A stretch of 34,251 nt of DNA, taken from Fidelibacterota bacterium. GTDB taxonomy: Bacteria > Fidelibacterota > Marinisomatia > Marinisomatales > UBA1611. Location: assembly GCA_012964275.1 (NCBI GenBank), contig DTUG01000179.1:1-34251 (forward strand), in the 5' to 3' direction. This document shows, piece after piece, positions 1 through 8,698 of this stretch (position 1 is its first letter; the number at the start of each line of letters is the position of its first letter). The notes under the pieces are model-generated. The model did no database searches. It saw only the letters and a list, made by a program, of their open reading frames with translations, and had not been told where the DNA came from. The translations under genes were made by a program, and so were the position numbers.

Positions 1-843
1 GTTCCAGGTATCCGTACGATAGTTCAGGTTGCCGCTGATGTTATTTTTATTGTACTCACCTGCAGATAAGGATGTGTTGCCGTTAAACCCTTCAAATGCA
101 CCTCGCCTAAGAATAAGATTAATGATACCGCCCACACCGTCCGGGTCATACTTGGCCGAGGGGTTGGTAATGACTTCCACTTTCTCGATCATGGATGCCT
201 GCAGGTTGTCAACCATGGAGCGGCGATCAAAGCCCACTTTTTTACCGTCGATCAGGACTGTTACATTGGCATCGCCTCGGAGTGTAATATTACCATCGAT
301 GTCTACGGCTACAGTGGGTACCTGATTCAAAACATCTTCTCCTGAACCTCCGGAAGCGGCCAGATTCTTACCTACAGTAAAAATTTGTTTATCAATGGTT
401 TGAATGAACTGGCTTTCTCCAAGAACCTCGACCTGTGCAAGGTTGACCGATGAAATCCTAAGCTGAATATTCCCCAGGTTCTGTTCAATACCACCACCTT
501 CACCGGGAAAAATATTTATGGGTGAAATCTCTTTTGCTGCATAGCCGATGAATTCTACCACTGCCCGATATCGTCCTAAGGGTACTTCACGGATATTAAA
601 CCTGCCTGTTTTATCTGATAATGCTCCAGTCACCACTTCATCAGAGCGCATATTTACCAAAGATATTGAAGCGTATTCAAGAGGTTGGCCCGAAGTGGAA
701 TCCATCACTGAACCATTCACAACGCCGATGGCGGGCATTTTTCCTCCCGCTCCTGGCCATTGTCCCTGCAAGTTATCGGGGGAAATATTTAAAATCAGAA
801 ATGCTATTAAAATGCTGCTATGGCGAATATGGAATTTTTTCAT
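1..843 (-). CDS. TonB-dependent receptor, N-terminal part (runs off left edge)
   Basis: The minus-strand frame is open from an ATG at 843 to the window edge and gives 281 residues of an unfinished protein. It starts with a signal peptide (MKKFHIRHSSILIAFLILN). A carboxypeptidase-regulatory-like beta-sandwich follows at about residues 38-130 (VNGSVMDSTSGQPLEYASIS, then FNIREVPLGRYRAVVEFIGY). A plug domain comes next at about 140-250, with the typical LNQVPTVAVDIDGNITLRG and VLIDGKKVG and the motif IEKVEVITNPSAKYDPDGVGGIINL. This order is that of outer-membrane receptors of the Bacteroidota type (CarboxypepD_reg, Plug, then a beta-barrel). The barrel itself lies outside the window, so the substrate cannot be inferred. 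It lies 61 bases downstream of the preceding gene on the same strand and may be co-transcribed. No clear Shine-Dalgarno sequence precedes the ATG. Confidence 0.88.
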   Translation of the reverse strand, partial: MKKFHIRHSSILIAFLILNISPDNLQGQWPGAGGKMPAIGVVNGSVMDSTSGQPLEYASISLVNMRSDEVVTGALSDKTGRFNIREVPLGRYRAVVEFIGYAAKEISPINIFPGEGGGIEQNLGNIQLRISSVNLAQVEVLGESQFIQTIDKQIFTVGKNLAASGGSGEDVLNQVPTVAVDIDGNITLRGDANVTVLIDGKKVGFDRRSMVDNLQASMIEKVEVITNPSAKYDPDGVGGIINLILRRGAFEGFNGNTSLSAGEYNKNNISGNLNYRTDTWN

Positions 844-904
844 TTATTAATATTATGTTTTAAATAGTAGTCAGGCTAATCAAAGACCGGGAAGTTAAAA
901 CTTC

Positions 905-2032
905 TTACCGAACGTCATTCCAATGTATATCCATTGTATGATATTGAATTTTTCTTCGACCTTGAATGGCCACAGGGAAATTATAAGTTGCGGTCTGACC
1001 GGGTTCTAAGGCAGTATCTGCAATGACTCCAGATTCGTATACGATCCGGGTTCCTTTTACAAACACAGAGTCTTTCCCGGCCGGTTTTGTAGTCTGGGTA
1101 AATAGGTTGGAAATGACCCGAACAAAATCGGCACGTTTATCGCCAATGTTTTTCACTCGTCCAGAAAAAATATGTCGATTCGGATAGATGTTAACAAAGG
1201 GGTCACCAAGGAATACAACCTTTGGGGTTGGTTCTTCATGTTTATCTCGTCGAATAACCATTTCTTTTCTCAGAACCAGTTTTCCAATTTGTGTCTGGAG
1301 TACAAGAGTAGAATCGGATTCTTCCAGAATATCACCCATCACCACAGTTCCATTTCGCAATTCAATTCGGTACTGATACTCTGGTACCTTGATCAGGTCA
1401 AGCAATTCTCTGCTTATATTTGGCATCGTTTGTTTTTTCTCAAAAGCGATCACAATATTTTTGAGCGAATCTATCTGGTTTTTCAGGGCTCTAAGGTTGG
1501 ATTTGTATTCAAAAAATGTATCTTCAAAAGCCAGTTTATCGACACGGTCAAATGGACGGACTTGAGGCAAAAGTTCTTCAGCACTTTCAGTTTTAAGCGG
1601 AGTGTTCAACCCGCCATCTGATGCCTGTTGAGTTGTACCTGTTGTGGTATCAGCTTCAGCATCTTTTTCTGGCTTATTATCACCAGTTTCGGCTACAACC
1701 GCATCTGTTTTTTTCGCTACTGAAAGGACAATTATGATATCTTCCACGTTCTTATCTGTTATGGATATTGTCTGCTCCCCGCCCCCTTCACTTTTTTGTT
1801 TTGCTTTTACCGTATAGGTTCCCGGATCGACCTTTTTAAACTTGAATTCACCCTTTCGATTTGTATTATCATCTTTGATTTTCTCCCCATCTGAGTTGAT
1901 CAACGTTACTTTTGCCTTTTTAACTTCATTTCCATCAGAATTTTGCACTATTCCAGAAAGAGTATAACTGTTTTTTGGGAAAGCAATACTTAGTGCGAAA
2001 CAAAGTGGCAAGATTCGAATCAGTTTAGTCAT
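905..2032 (-). CDS. exported protein with carboxypeptidase regulatory-like domain
   Basis: A 375-residue protein of unknown function. I chose the ATG at 2032 because it begins a good signal peptide (MTKLIRILPLCFALSIAF); an upstream in-frame start would lie inside the preceding gene and add an implausible basic leader. Residues about 24-95 form a carboxypeptidase-regulatory-like sandwich (LSGIVQNSDGNEVKKAKVTL, ending GTYTVKAKQ). A low-complexity acidic/Thr/Gln linker follows, then a short probable coiled coil (NLRALKNQIDSLKNIVIAF), a small beta segment (YRIELRNGTVVMGDILEES) and a C-terminal beta-rich domain resembling FxLYD or other Ig-like folds (FSGRVKNIGDKRADFVRVIS). The start overlaps the upstream stop by 8 bases (ATGACTAA), so translation is probably coupled to the HEAT lipoprotein. 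A periplasmic or cell-surface location is inferred. Confidence 0.75.
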   Translation of the reverse strand: MTKLIRILPLCFALSIAFPKNSYTLSGIVQNSDGNEVKKAKVTLINSDGEKIKDDNTNRKGEFKFKKVDPGTYTVKAKQKSEGGGEQTISITDKNVEDIIIVLSVAKKTDAVVAETGDNKPEKDAEADTTTGTTQQASDGGLNTPLKTESAEELLPQVRPFDRVDKLAFEDTFFEYKSNLRALKNQIDSLKNIVIAFEKKQTMPNISRELLDLIKVPEYQYRIELRNGTVVMGDILEESDSTLVLQTQIGKLVLRKEMVIRRDKHEEPTPKVVFLGDPFVNIYPNRHIFSGRVKNIGDKRADFVRVISNLFTQTTKPAGKDSVFVKGTRIVYESGVIADTALEPGQTATYNFPVAIQGRRKIQYHTMDIHWNDVR

Positions 2033-3158
2033 GTTCTTTCCGTTTAAAGTTGGCTTTGTACGCCATCCTGCGAACTTTCTCTGCCCATATTTTTTCTTCA
2101 CCCAGCATATAAACCATATCCAGAATATTATCATAATAAACGTAATTCTCTTTTTTCTCAAGCACAGGCAGGATCTTGGAAATGACGCTGGGGTCTTTGA
2201 ATGTACCCAGGTTATCAATGGCCTTTTTCCGGATATCGATGGGATAATCATCGCTCCTGGCGATCTCGATAACGGCTTTTTTGACTTCTGGATCATCAAA
2301 TTCTCCCAGGGCTGACAACATAGTATTCAATAGGGAGTAGTATTGCCGTTTTCCGGTGTTATATGTATTAAGCAAGGCCAGCACCAGGTTTTCCTGGCGA
2401 ACTCCAGCCATAGTATTGATGGCAAACTCACGGACTTCTAAGTTGGTGTTGGGATCGCCTAGCAGTTCAGCAAAGGCGATAGCAACCTCGTCAGGGTTCT
2501 TCTTTCCGAGGATTTCCACGGCCTTGTTGCGGATTCCGATACGAACATCAGGGTCTTTTGCAATAGTTGTCAGTACAGGGATTACCTGATCACTGCCTAG
2601 GGCTCCTAATGTTTGGGTCAATAGATTTTCAGTTCGACTCATGTTTGCCTTGGCTACTTCGTAGAGATCTAGAAGGACCAGAATCTGATCTTTAGTACGG
2701 ACCTTGTGCAGGTTTTCCACCAGGGTGATGTGAAGATCATTTGTCCGTTCTTCTAACACATGCATGGCTTTTACCATTGCCATACTTGCCTTTGGGTTTT
2801 CGCGAAAAAGAGCCAGCATTTCAACAGATGCTTTTAGAAATGAGAAATCGACAGCGCTGGTAGTTTCCACCATATTGGCGATGGCATTTAAAGCCATGGG
2901 ATGCTGGGTATTGGCTAAAGCCCTGCCAGCTTCAGTCCTGGCCTTGGGGTGCTGATCATCATCATTATATAACTGAATCAATTCATCTAGAGCCTGGACG
3001 TTCCCGTCTTGATATGCACTCCTCAGTTTTTGGATATTGTTCAAGAAATTTGGGTCGTCCGGATCCATAATGGATTTTCTTCCAAAAAAATTCTTAATAG
3101 TAGCACATCCCTGAAGAAGCATCAGGCATGAAAAGGTAATTAACAGTACCTTACGCAT
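2025..3158 (-). CDS. HEAT-repeat lipoprotein
   Basis: A 377-residue protein. The ATG at 3158 starts a lipoprotein signal peptide with a lipobox ending in Cys18 (LQGC); the longer frame to 3233 would add 25 residues from inside lpxH and hide that signal. After a short linker (GRKSIMDPDDPNFL) the protein is a solenoid of alpha-helical pairs of about 35-40 residues, with HEAT-like phrases such as AGRALANTQHPMALNAIANM, NLLTQTLGALGSDQVIPVLT, NKAVEILGKKNPDEVAIAFA and KAIDNLGTFKDPSVISKILP. HEAT solenoids mediate protein-protein contacts; no catalytic site is visible. Its start overlaps the lpxH stop by 8 bases (ATGCGTAA), and its own stop overlaps the next start in the same way. This suggests a coupled envelope-maintenance operon. 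The specific function is unknown. Confidence 0.85.
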   Translation of the reverse strand: MRKVLLITFSCLMLLQGCATIKNFFGRKSIMDPDDPNFLNNIQKLRSAYQDGNVQALDELIQLYNDDDQHPKARTEAGRALANTQHPMALNAIANMVETTSAVDFSFLKASVEMLALFRENPKASMAMVKAMHVLEERTNDLHITLVENLHKVRTKDQILVLLDLYEVAKANMSRTENLLTQTLGALGSDQVIPVLTTIAKDPDVRIGIRNKAVEILGKKNPDEVAIAFAELLGDPNTNLEVREFAINTMAGVRQENLVLALLNTYNTGKRQYYSLLNTMLSALGEFDDPEVKKAVIEIARSDDYPIDIRKKAIDNLGTFKDPSVISKILPVLEKKENYVYYDNILDMVYMLGEEKIWAEKVRRMAYKANFKRKEHD

Positions 3159-3891
3159 CCTGTCCCCATGGATGTATGGTAAGATCCTCTCCGTCAAATA
3201 CGGCATAAAATGGGTTATGTACCCAGTCTCCAAGAACGGCCAATTTTCCTTGGTTTACCTGTATCATTTCGCCTAAATGATAATGACCGCAAACCATATA
3301 GTCAAAACCATTATCAAACTGGTTCGCAGCAGCCTGCTTTAATTCATTTCTAATTTCCAATTTGGATTCTTCAGAATGTACAGAATGTCGACCACTCCTT
3401 GAAATTTTACGGGCAATTTTGTAGCCGATGGTAGGATGAAGCCATCGAAAACACCATATGAAAGCAGGGTTGCGGATGATATGTTTTAGTAATCGATACC
3501 CCCAATCCCAACTTAAGATACCATCACCATGTGTGATGTAAAAATTCTTGCCGTTTACAGAAAACGTGGTGTCATCAAAATAAGTTTTATTCATGATTTT
3601 CTTTTTCATAAAGTCCATCAGCCAATAATCATGGTTCCCCACGACAAATCGCAGATCCACACCTGCTTTCTTTAGTTGATAGGCTTTGTTGTAAAAGTCA
3701 AAATAAGCCTTTGGCACCATATCAGGGTATTCAAAATAAAAATCAAATACATCTCCCACAAAAAACAAGGTGCCTCTCGTTGTTCTGACGTAATTCATGA
3801 AACGATATAGTTTTTTCCGACGATGTTCTTCTTCTTCAGAGTTATTCAGCATCAGATGAATATCGGAAATGAAGTAGATAGGTAAATCCAT
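3151..3891 (-). CDS. lpxH: UDP-2,3-diacylglucosamine diphosphatase, LpxH-type metallophosphoesterase
   Basis: A 246-residue calcineurin-like phosphoesterase that probably hydrolyses UDP-2,3-diacylglucosamine to lipid X and UMP in lipid A synthesis at the cytoplasmic face of the inner membrane. Metal-binding motifs appear in the family order: SDIHL (residues 9-13), GDVFDF (46-51), GNHDYW (85-90), HGD (121-123) and GHYHLG (202-207). The length fits LpxH. The central helical insert rich in aromatic and basic residues (about 124-165) is where LpxH proteins form their lipid-binding cap. It is the first gene of a tightly coupled minus-strand set and is divergent from the large exported protein at 4041. 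Assignment to LpxH rather than another UDP-sugar diphosphatase rests on overall pattern and an outer-membrane-bearing context, not on an alignment. Confidence 0.8.
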   Translation of the reverse strand: MDLPIYFISDIHLMLNNSEEEEHRRKKLYRFMNYVRTTRGTLFFVGDVFDFYFEYPDMVPKAYFDFYNKAYQLKKAGVDLRFVVGNHDYWLMDFMKKKIMNKTYFDDTTFSVNGKNFYITHGDGILSWDWGYRLLKHIIRNPAFIWCFRWLHPTIGYKIARKISRSGRHSVHSEESKLEIRNELKQAAANQFDNGFDYMVCGHYHLGEMIQVNQGKLAVLGDWVHNPFYAVFDGEDLTIHPWGQDA

Positions 3892-3969
3892 GGCTGTAAA
3901 ACTAACTTTTTCACTTTAGGAGTGGCAAGTACAGTAAATTATGAGAATCATCGGATAAATGACCATTTA

Positions 3970-3999
3970 TTGACATTTCCAGTATTTTTTAACTAATGT
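3970..3999 (+). promoter_or_regulatory. candidate sigma-70-type promoter for the large exported protein
   Basis: A perfect -35 hexamer TTGACA lies at 3970-3975. Eighteen bases later a weak -10-like TAATGT lies at 3994-3999. Transcription would begin near 4006, leaving a leader of about 35 bases before the ATG at 4041. This also argues against the in-frame ATG at 3996, which falls inside the -10 element. The rest of the 149-base divergent gap (3892-4040) shows nothing else I can name. Confidence 0.4.
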
Positions 4000-4040
4000 C
4001 AGGGACCGGTGTCTTGAATAACACATTTAGTTTAGACAGT

Positions 4041-7000
4041 ATGTATAGATCCTTTATTCTGGTACTCACATTAATATCGATAGCCTACGGGCAGTCCTTT
4101 GGTCAAAACAAGGTTCAATACCGTGATTTTGACTGGTCGTTTATCCAAAGCGCTCATTTTGATATCTATTTTTATGGCGGTGAACAGAATTTGGCAGAAT
4201 TTACCTCAGGTATAGCTGAAGAAGCCTATGAACAAATTTCCAGACATTTGGGTTGGGACCTGCGGAAACGTGTATCAATCTTGGTCTATAATTCACATAA
4301 TGAATTTCAGCAGACAAATGTGGTTGGGACATATATGAGAGAAGGTATTGGTGGTGTGACGGAACTATTCAAGAATCGGGTGGTATTCCCCTTTTCGGGA
4401 AATTATGAGCAATTCCGGCATGTGATCCATCATGAGCTGGTTCATGCGATGGTTAATGATATGGTTTACGGTGGCAGTATGCAGAATGTGGTTTCCAGCC
4501 GCACTAAACTTCGGGTCCCTATCTGGGTAAACGAGGGCTTAGCGGAGTTTCTAAGTTCAAACTGGGATACAAAAGCTGATATGGTTCTTCGCGATATTGC
4601 TATCCATGAGCGTATTCCGACAATAAAAGAACTGAATTATTTTATGGCTTATAAAGGCGGTCAGTCATTATGGCGATTTATTACGAGTAAATACGGCCGC
4701 GAAAAAGTTGGGGAGATCTTCCGATCCATGAAAAGGGTTCAGAATTCAGAAAAAGGCTATCAGCGTGCTATGGGTATGAATTGGAATGAACTCACAAAAC
4801 ACTGGCATAAGTATTTGAAGAAGGAATACTGGCCCGATATCGCGGATCGGGAAGCGTTAGAGGATATGTCTGAAAAGCTGACCGATCATAAGAAAAACAA
4901 AAATTTTTATAATATATCCCCAGCGCTTTCGCCAGATGGTAGCATGGTGGCTCTTCTGACAGATCGATCAGGATATTTTGATATCTACTTGCTGGATGCC
5001 CAGACTGGGAAAAAGAAACGGGTATTGGTAAAAGGAAGTCGATCTGTTGATTTTGAGGAATTGAAGTGGTTGCAGTCTGGTATTTCATGGTCTCCTGATA
5101 ATCGGAAGCTCGTATTTGCCGCCAAAGCAGGCAAAGGGGATGTGCTGCATATTTTAGATGTAAAAACGAAAAAGTCAGAAAAGATTGATATTGATTTGGA
5201 CGGTGTATTTTCAGCTGCATGGAACCCCAATGGGAATGATATTGCGTTTATAGGGAATAAAGGTGGTGCCAGTGATATCTATGTTTATAATTTGAACGAA
5301 AAAATATATCGGCAGATAACGAATGACCGTTTTTCCGATTCAAATCCATCTTGGAATTTATCCGGTACAGAAATTGCTTTTGCTTCTGATCGTGGGGACT
5401 ATGTTGATGGCCGCTATGAAGGGAAAATGGAAGATCATAATTACCGGCAAACTGATATTTATGTATTGAACGTTGAAACTGAAACGATTCGGCGCATTAC
5501 CAATACCTCTGAAAATGAAGATCACCCAATCTGGATGAATATGCAGCCGGCCCTGTATTATACTTCCGATCAAAATGGAGTGTGGAATCTATACTTTCAT
5601 CCCTTGGGTTCCGATGGTAATCAGGATAGTCAAGAATCAGGCCCTTATGCCATCACTAATGTTTTAACAGGCCTCCAACAACCCACCATTTCCAGAAATG
5701 ATGATTTTTTAATATTTGCAGGATATGCTGGAACCGGCTGGGACCTGTATAGTTTAACTCAACCATCCAGCCTTCCGCCAGTGACGGTTGCCCCGACACA
5801 ATATATCTTGAATATGGATTCAGGTGATGAATCAGTTGTAGACCTGCGGAAAAGCAAAAAAATATTTGGGATGGAAGATGAAATGTCAGCAAGTTATTCC
5901 AAATGGATATTTTCCCAGGGTTACGAAAATTATAACACTGCAATTTTGGATAAAAAGAAAGATACTTTACAAAGTATAATTAATGATACCTTGGTTGACG
6001 GTTGGCACGTTCCACAAGCGTATAAAACACGGTTTACTCTAGACCTCATTAGTGGAAACTTGCAGATCAGCAATGTTTTTGGTGCAACCGGGATGACGTA
6101 TTTTGCTTTCAGTGACATTCTTGGGGACCACCAGATTGCTTTTGGTACGGAAATGGTACTGACTCTGGAGAATAGCGATTATTACTTTTATTATGGTTAC
6201 CTGAAAAATCAGACCGACTATCATTTTGTTGGCTTTCAAAATGCTAACTTTTTTCAAATTGGTTATTATACGCTTGGCCGTCTCCGGCATTGGGGGTTCC
6301 AGACATTAGTTTCTTATCCTTTCAGCCGCTTTCAAAGGCTGGATGTTGGATTGTCCTTGCACAATGTTACCTATGATATTTTGGATCAGGTCTATAATCC
6401 AGTTTTAGACCAGCGTGAGTATGTTAAAAGATCATCCCAGGGATTTTCAACTATTTTGCCAACGTTCAGTTGGGTAATTGATAATTCTGTTTTTGGGGTT
6501 ACCGGTCCTATTGATGGATATAGGCAGAATACATCAATGACAGTAAGTCCAGGTGGTGGTGAAACTGATATGTCATTTCAAACAATGAAAATAGATATAC
6601 GGAAATACTGGCGTTTAGGCCGGGATTATACGTTTGCTTTGCGTGGGTTTTTGGGGCGCAGTCAGGGCGATGATGCACAAAAATTCTTCCTTGGCGGTAT
6701 GCCCTATTTGCTAAGCGGAAGCGGTGAGACCAATGGGATTAAGGATAATAGCTATTACCGTAATGTTCTTATGGACACATCAAACACATCTATGATCAGT
6801 GATATCTATTTTACAGAATATGCTTTTCCGTTGCGAGGAGCCAGGTTCGCTGAACGGATCGGAACTCAGGCCGCTTTATTTAATTTTGAGATCCGGTTTC
6901 CATTTATAAACTATCTTGCACTGGGTTTTCCGCTAAAAGTTGTATTAGGTAATATTCGCGGTCACGCATTTGTGGATATGGGCGCAGCTTGGGATGATTT

Positions 7001-7202
7001 TAAGGAATTCACAGATAATGATTGGCCAGTTAAATATGGTTTAAATAATGAAGGTAATTATTCACCCTGGGTGATCACAGCCGGGCTGGGGGTAAAGATA
7101 AATCTGGGGTACTTTCTGCTGAGGATTGAATCCGCCTGGGATAAGAATCCTAATGGCTATTCCAAACCTCAATGGTATTTTTCCTTAGGGCCGGACTGGT
7201 AA
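4041..7202 (+). CDS. exported peptidase MA-like / beta-propeller / outer-membrane barrel protein
   Basis: A 1053-residue protein. The start at 4041 gives a clean signal peptide (MYRSFILVLTLISIAYGQSF). The first domain (about 30-290) resembles gluzincin metallopeptidases of the peptidase MA type: HELVH at 131-135 gives the HExxH zinc motif, and NEGLAEF at 164-170 supplies the downstream glutamate. Residues about 300-570 carry TolB/WD40-like propeller repeats (NISPALSPDGSMVALLTDRS, ISWSPDNRKLVFAAKAGKGD, SNPSWNLSGTEIAFASDRGD). The C-terminal half, about 640-1053, is rich in alternating aromatic strands and ends in FSLGPDW, as expected of an Omp85/surface-antigen-like barrel. It is likely inserted in the outer membrane with the protease domain in the periplasm or outside. 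The substrate is unknown. It stands alone on its promoter, 50 bases before radA. Confidence 0.82.
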   Translation: MYRSFILVLTLISIAYGQSFGQNKVQYRDFDWSFIQSAHFDIYFYGGEQNLAEFTSGIAEEAYEQISRHLGWDLRKRVSILVYNSHNEFQQTNVVGTYMREGIGGVTELFKNRVVFPFSGNYEQFRHVIHHELVHAMVNDMVYGGSMQNVVSSRTKLRVPIWVNEGLAEFLSSNWDTKADMVLRDIAIHERIPTIKELNYFMAYKGGQSLWRFITSKYGREKVGEIFRSMKRVQNSEKGYQRAMGMNWNELTKHWHKYLKKEYWPDIADREALEDMSEKLTDHKKNKNFYNISPALSPDGSMVALLTDRSGYFDIYLLDAQTGKKKRVLVKGSRSVDFEELKWLQSGISWSPDNRKLVFAAKAGKGDVLHILDVKTKKSEKIDIDLDGVFSAAWNPNGNDIAFIGNKGGASDIYVYNLNEKIYRQITNDRFSDSNPSWNLSGTEIAFASDRGDYVDGRYEGKMEDHNYRQTDIYVLNVETETIRRITNTSENEDHPIWMNMQPALYYTSDQNGVWNLYFHPLGSDGNQDSQESGPYAITNVLTGLQQPTISRNDDFLIFAGYAGTGWDLYSLTQPSSLPPVTVAPTQYILNMDSGDESVVDLRKSKKIFGMEDEMSASYSKWIFSQGYENYNTAILDKKKDTLQSIINDTLVDGWHVPQAYKTRFTLDLISGNLQISNVFGATGMTYFAFSDILGDHQIAFGTEMVLTLENSDYYFYYGYLKNQTDYHFVGFQNANFFQIGYYTLGRLRHWGFQTLVSYPFSRFQRLDVGLSLHNVTYDILDQVYNPVLDQREYVKRSSQGFSTILPTFSWVIDNSVFGVTGPIDGYRQNTSMTVSPGGGETDMSFQTMKIDIRKYWRLGRDYTFALRGFLGRSQGDDAQKFFLGGMPYLLSGSGETNGIKDNSYYRNVLMDTSNTSMISDIYFTEYAFPLRGARFAERIGTQAALFNFEIRFPFINYLALGFPLKVVLGNIRGHAFVDMGAAWDDFKEFTDNDWPVKYGLNNEGNYSPWVITAGLGVKINLGYFLLRIESAWDKNPNGYSKPQWYFSLGPDW

Positions 7203-7252
7203 AACCTCCTGCTTGATTCCATCCGCCGTGAAAGGCAATTTCTTATCCTTTC

Positions 7253-8602
7253 ATGGCCAAAATAAAATCCAAGATACATTTTCTTTGTTCTGCATGTGGT
7301 GATGATTTTTCAAAATGGCATGGTCAATGTCCCACATGCAAGGAATGGGCGACTCTTTCTGAATTCAAGGTATCACCTAAAAAGAACGGACGCAAGATTG
7401 AGCCTCGTGAATCCAAATCACTTTCCAGTATTTTAACTCAAGAACCAAGGAAACGAATCCCAACAGGGCTCAAGGAAGCTGATCGTGTTTTGGGCGGTGG
7501 TTTAGTGCCTGGATCTCTGCTCTTGCTTGGGGGAAGTCCCGGTGTAGGAAAATCTACCTTAGCCCTGCACATTTGCTCCGGGATCAAACGCAAGGCCCTT
7601 TATATTTCTGCTGAAGAAAGTGAAGAGCAGGTTGCACTGCGAGCCCGGCGGCTAAATATAAATCCAGATCAACTCCACCTTTCAGGAGAGAATGAATTAA
7701 ACGGTATAATTTCACATATTGACAGAATCTCACCTGAGCTGGTGATTATTGATTCCATCCAGACTATCATGAACTCAGAGTTGGATTCATTACCTGGTTC
7801 ACCCAGTCAGCTTCGGGATTGTGGGCAGCGTTTCCTGGAAGTCAGCAAGCAAAAGGGTGTAATAATTATGATCACTGCTCATGTAACAAAAGAAGGGACT
7901 ATTGCTGGGCCAAAAATGCTGGAGCACATGGTGGACACCGTGCTGTACATGGAAGGAGATGATCGCTACGATCATCGTATTTTACGTTCCGAAAAAAACC
8001 GATTTGGCGCAACCCATGAAGTGGGGATCTTTAATATGGACGAAGAAGGATTGAGCGAAGTTGTCAATCCATCTGAAATGTTTTTGGCTGAGCGAAGTAA
8101 AAAAATCCCCGGAACTTGTATTTATCCTTCCTTGGAAGGGACCCGGCCTATTTTAGTCGAAGTTCAAGCATTGGTTTCCAATGCCAATTTTGGAACACCC
8201 CAGCGAAATGTGAATGGTTTTGATTTTCGCAGACTGTCAATGCTTATGGCTGTTCTGGAAAAACGAATGGGATTAATTGTAGGAACAAAGGATGTTTTTG
8301 TAAACCTAGTAGGCGGCCTACGGGTGGATGACCCGGCAGCAGATTTATCAATTTTGTGTTCAGTGGCATCCAGTGCTATGGATAAAGCCATAGATGAAAA
8401 TATAGTTTTATTGGGCGAAATAGGTTTAACTGGAGAAGTTCGTTCAGTCAGTCGATTGGAATATCGGTTAACAGAAGCTAAAACACTTGGCTTTAAAGAA
8501 GCAGTTGTACCTATAGCCAGTTTGAATGAAAAAGTAAAAAGGATAGGATTAATAATCCATTCCGTCCACTCAGTAAATAATGCATTTAAAGTATTATTTT
8601 AA
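7253..8602 (+). CDS. radA: DNA repair protein RadA (Sms), branch-migration ATPase
   Basis: A 449-residue cytoplasmic ATPase that promotes branch migration of recombination intermediates together with RecA. The N-terminus has a CxxC...CxxC zinc finger (Cys12, 15, 26, 29). Walker A is GGSPGVGKST (93-102), Walker B-like is LVIIDSIQT, and the RadA signature KNRFG is at 248-252. The C-terminal third is the Lon-protease-like domain (PRNVNGFDFRRLSMLMAVLE with LTGEVRSVSRLEYRLTEAKT); it is not expected to be proteolytic. The length is standard. A 96-base AT-rich gap separates it from tgt and shows nothing recognisable. Confidence 0.97.
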   Translation: MAKIKSKIHFLCSACGDDFSKWHGQCPTCKEWATLSEFKVSPKKNGRKIEPRESKSLSSILTQEPRKRIPTGLKEADRVLGGGLVPGSLLLLGGSPGVGKSTLALHICSGIKRKALYISAEESEEQVALRARRLNINPDQLHLSGENELNGIISHIDRISPELVIIDSIQTIMNSELDSLPGSPSQLRDCGQRFLEVSKQKGVIIMITAHVTKEGTIAGPKMLEHMVDTVLYMEGDDRYDHRILRSEKNRFGATHEVGIFNMDEEGLSEVVNPSEMFLAERSKKIPGTCIYPSLEGTRPILVEVQALVSNANFGTPQRNVNGFDFRRLSMLMAVLEKRMGLIVGTKDVFVNLVGGLRVDDPAADLSILCSVASSAMDKAIDENIVLLGEIGLTGEVRSVSRLEYRLTEAKTLGFKEAVVPIASLNEKVKRIGLIIHSVHSVNNAFKVLF

Positions 8603-8698
8603 GATATAAGATCATTACGATCAACTTGTGATGAAGAAATTTGCAATATTTTGAATGAGTTTTCTTTGTCCCAATCGCAATGAATCAAAAATAAATAA

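Noticed and set aside
1172..1621. 149-residue plus-strand ORF opposite the secreted protein
   Set aside because: It is the antisense shadow of a supported gene with no signal, motif or ribosome-binding site.
905..2299. Longer 464-residue version of the carboxypeptidase-regulatory-domain protein
   Set aside because: The first 89 codons lie within the HEAT lipoprotein gene in another frame and do not resemble protein sequence; the signal peptide starts at 2032.
3996..4040. Upstream in-frame ATG for the large exported protein
   Set aside because: It falls inside the candidate -10 element and puts 15 polar residues before a signal peptide that begins naturally at 4041.
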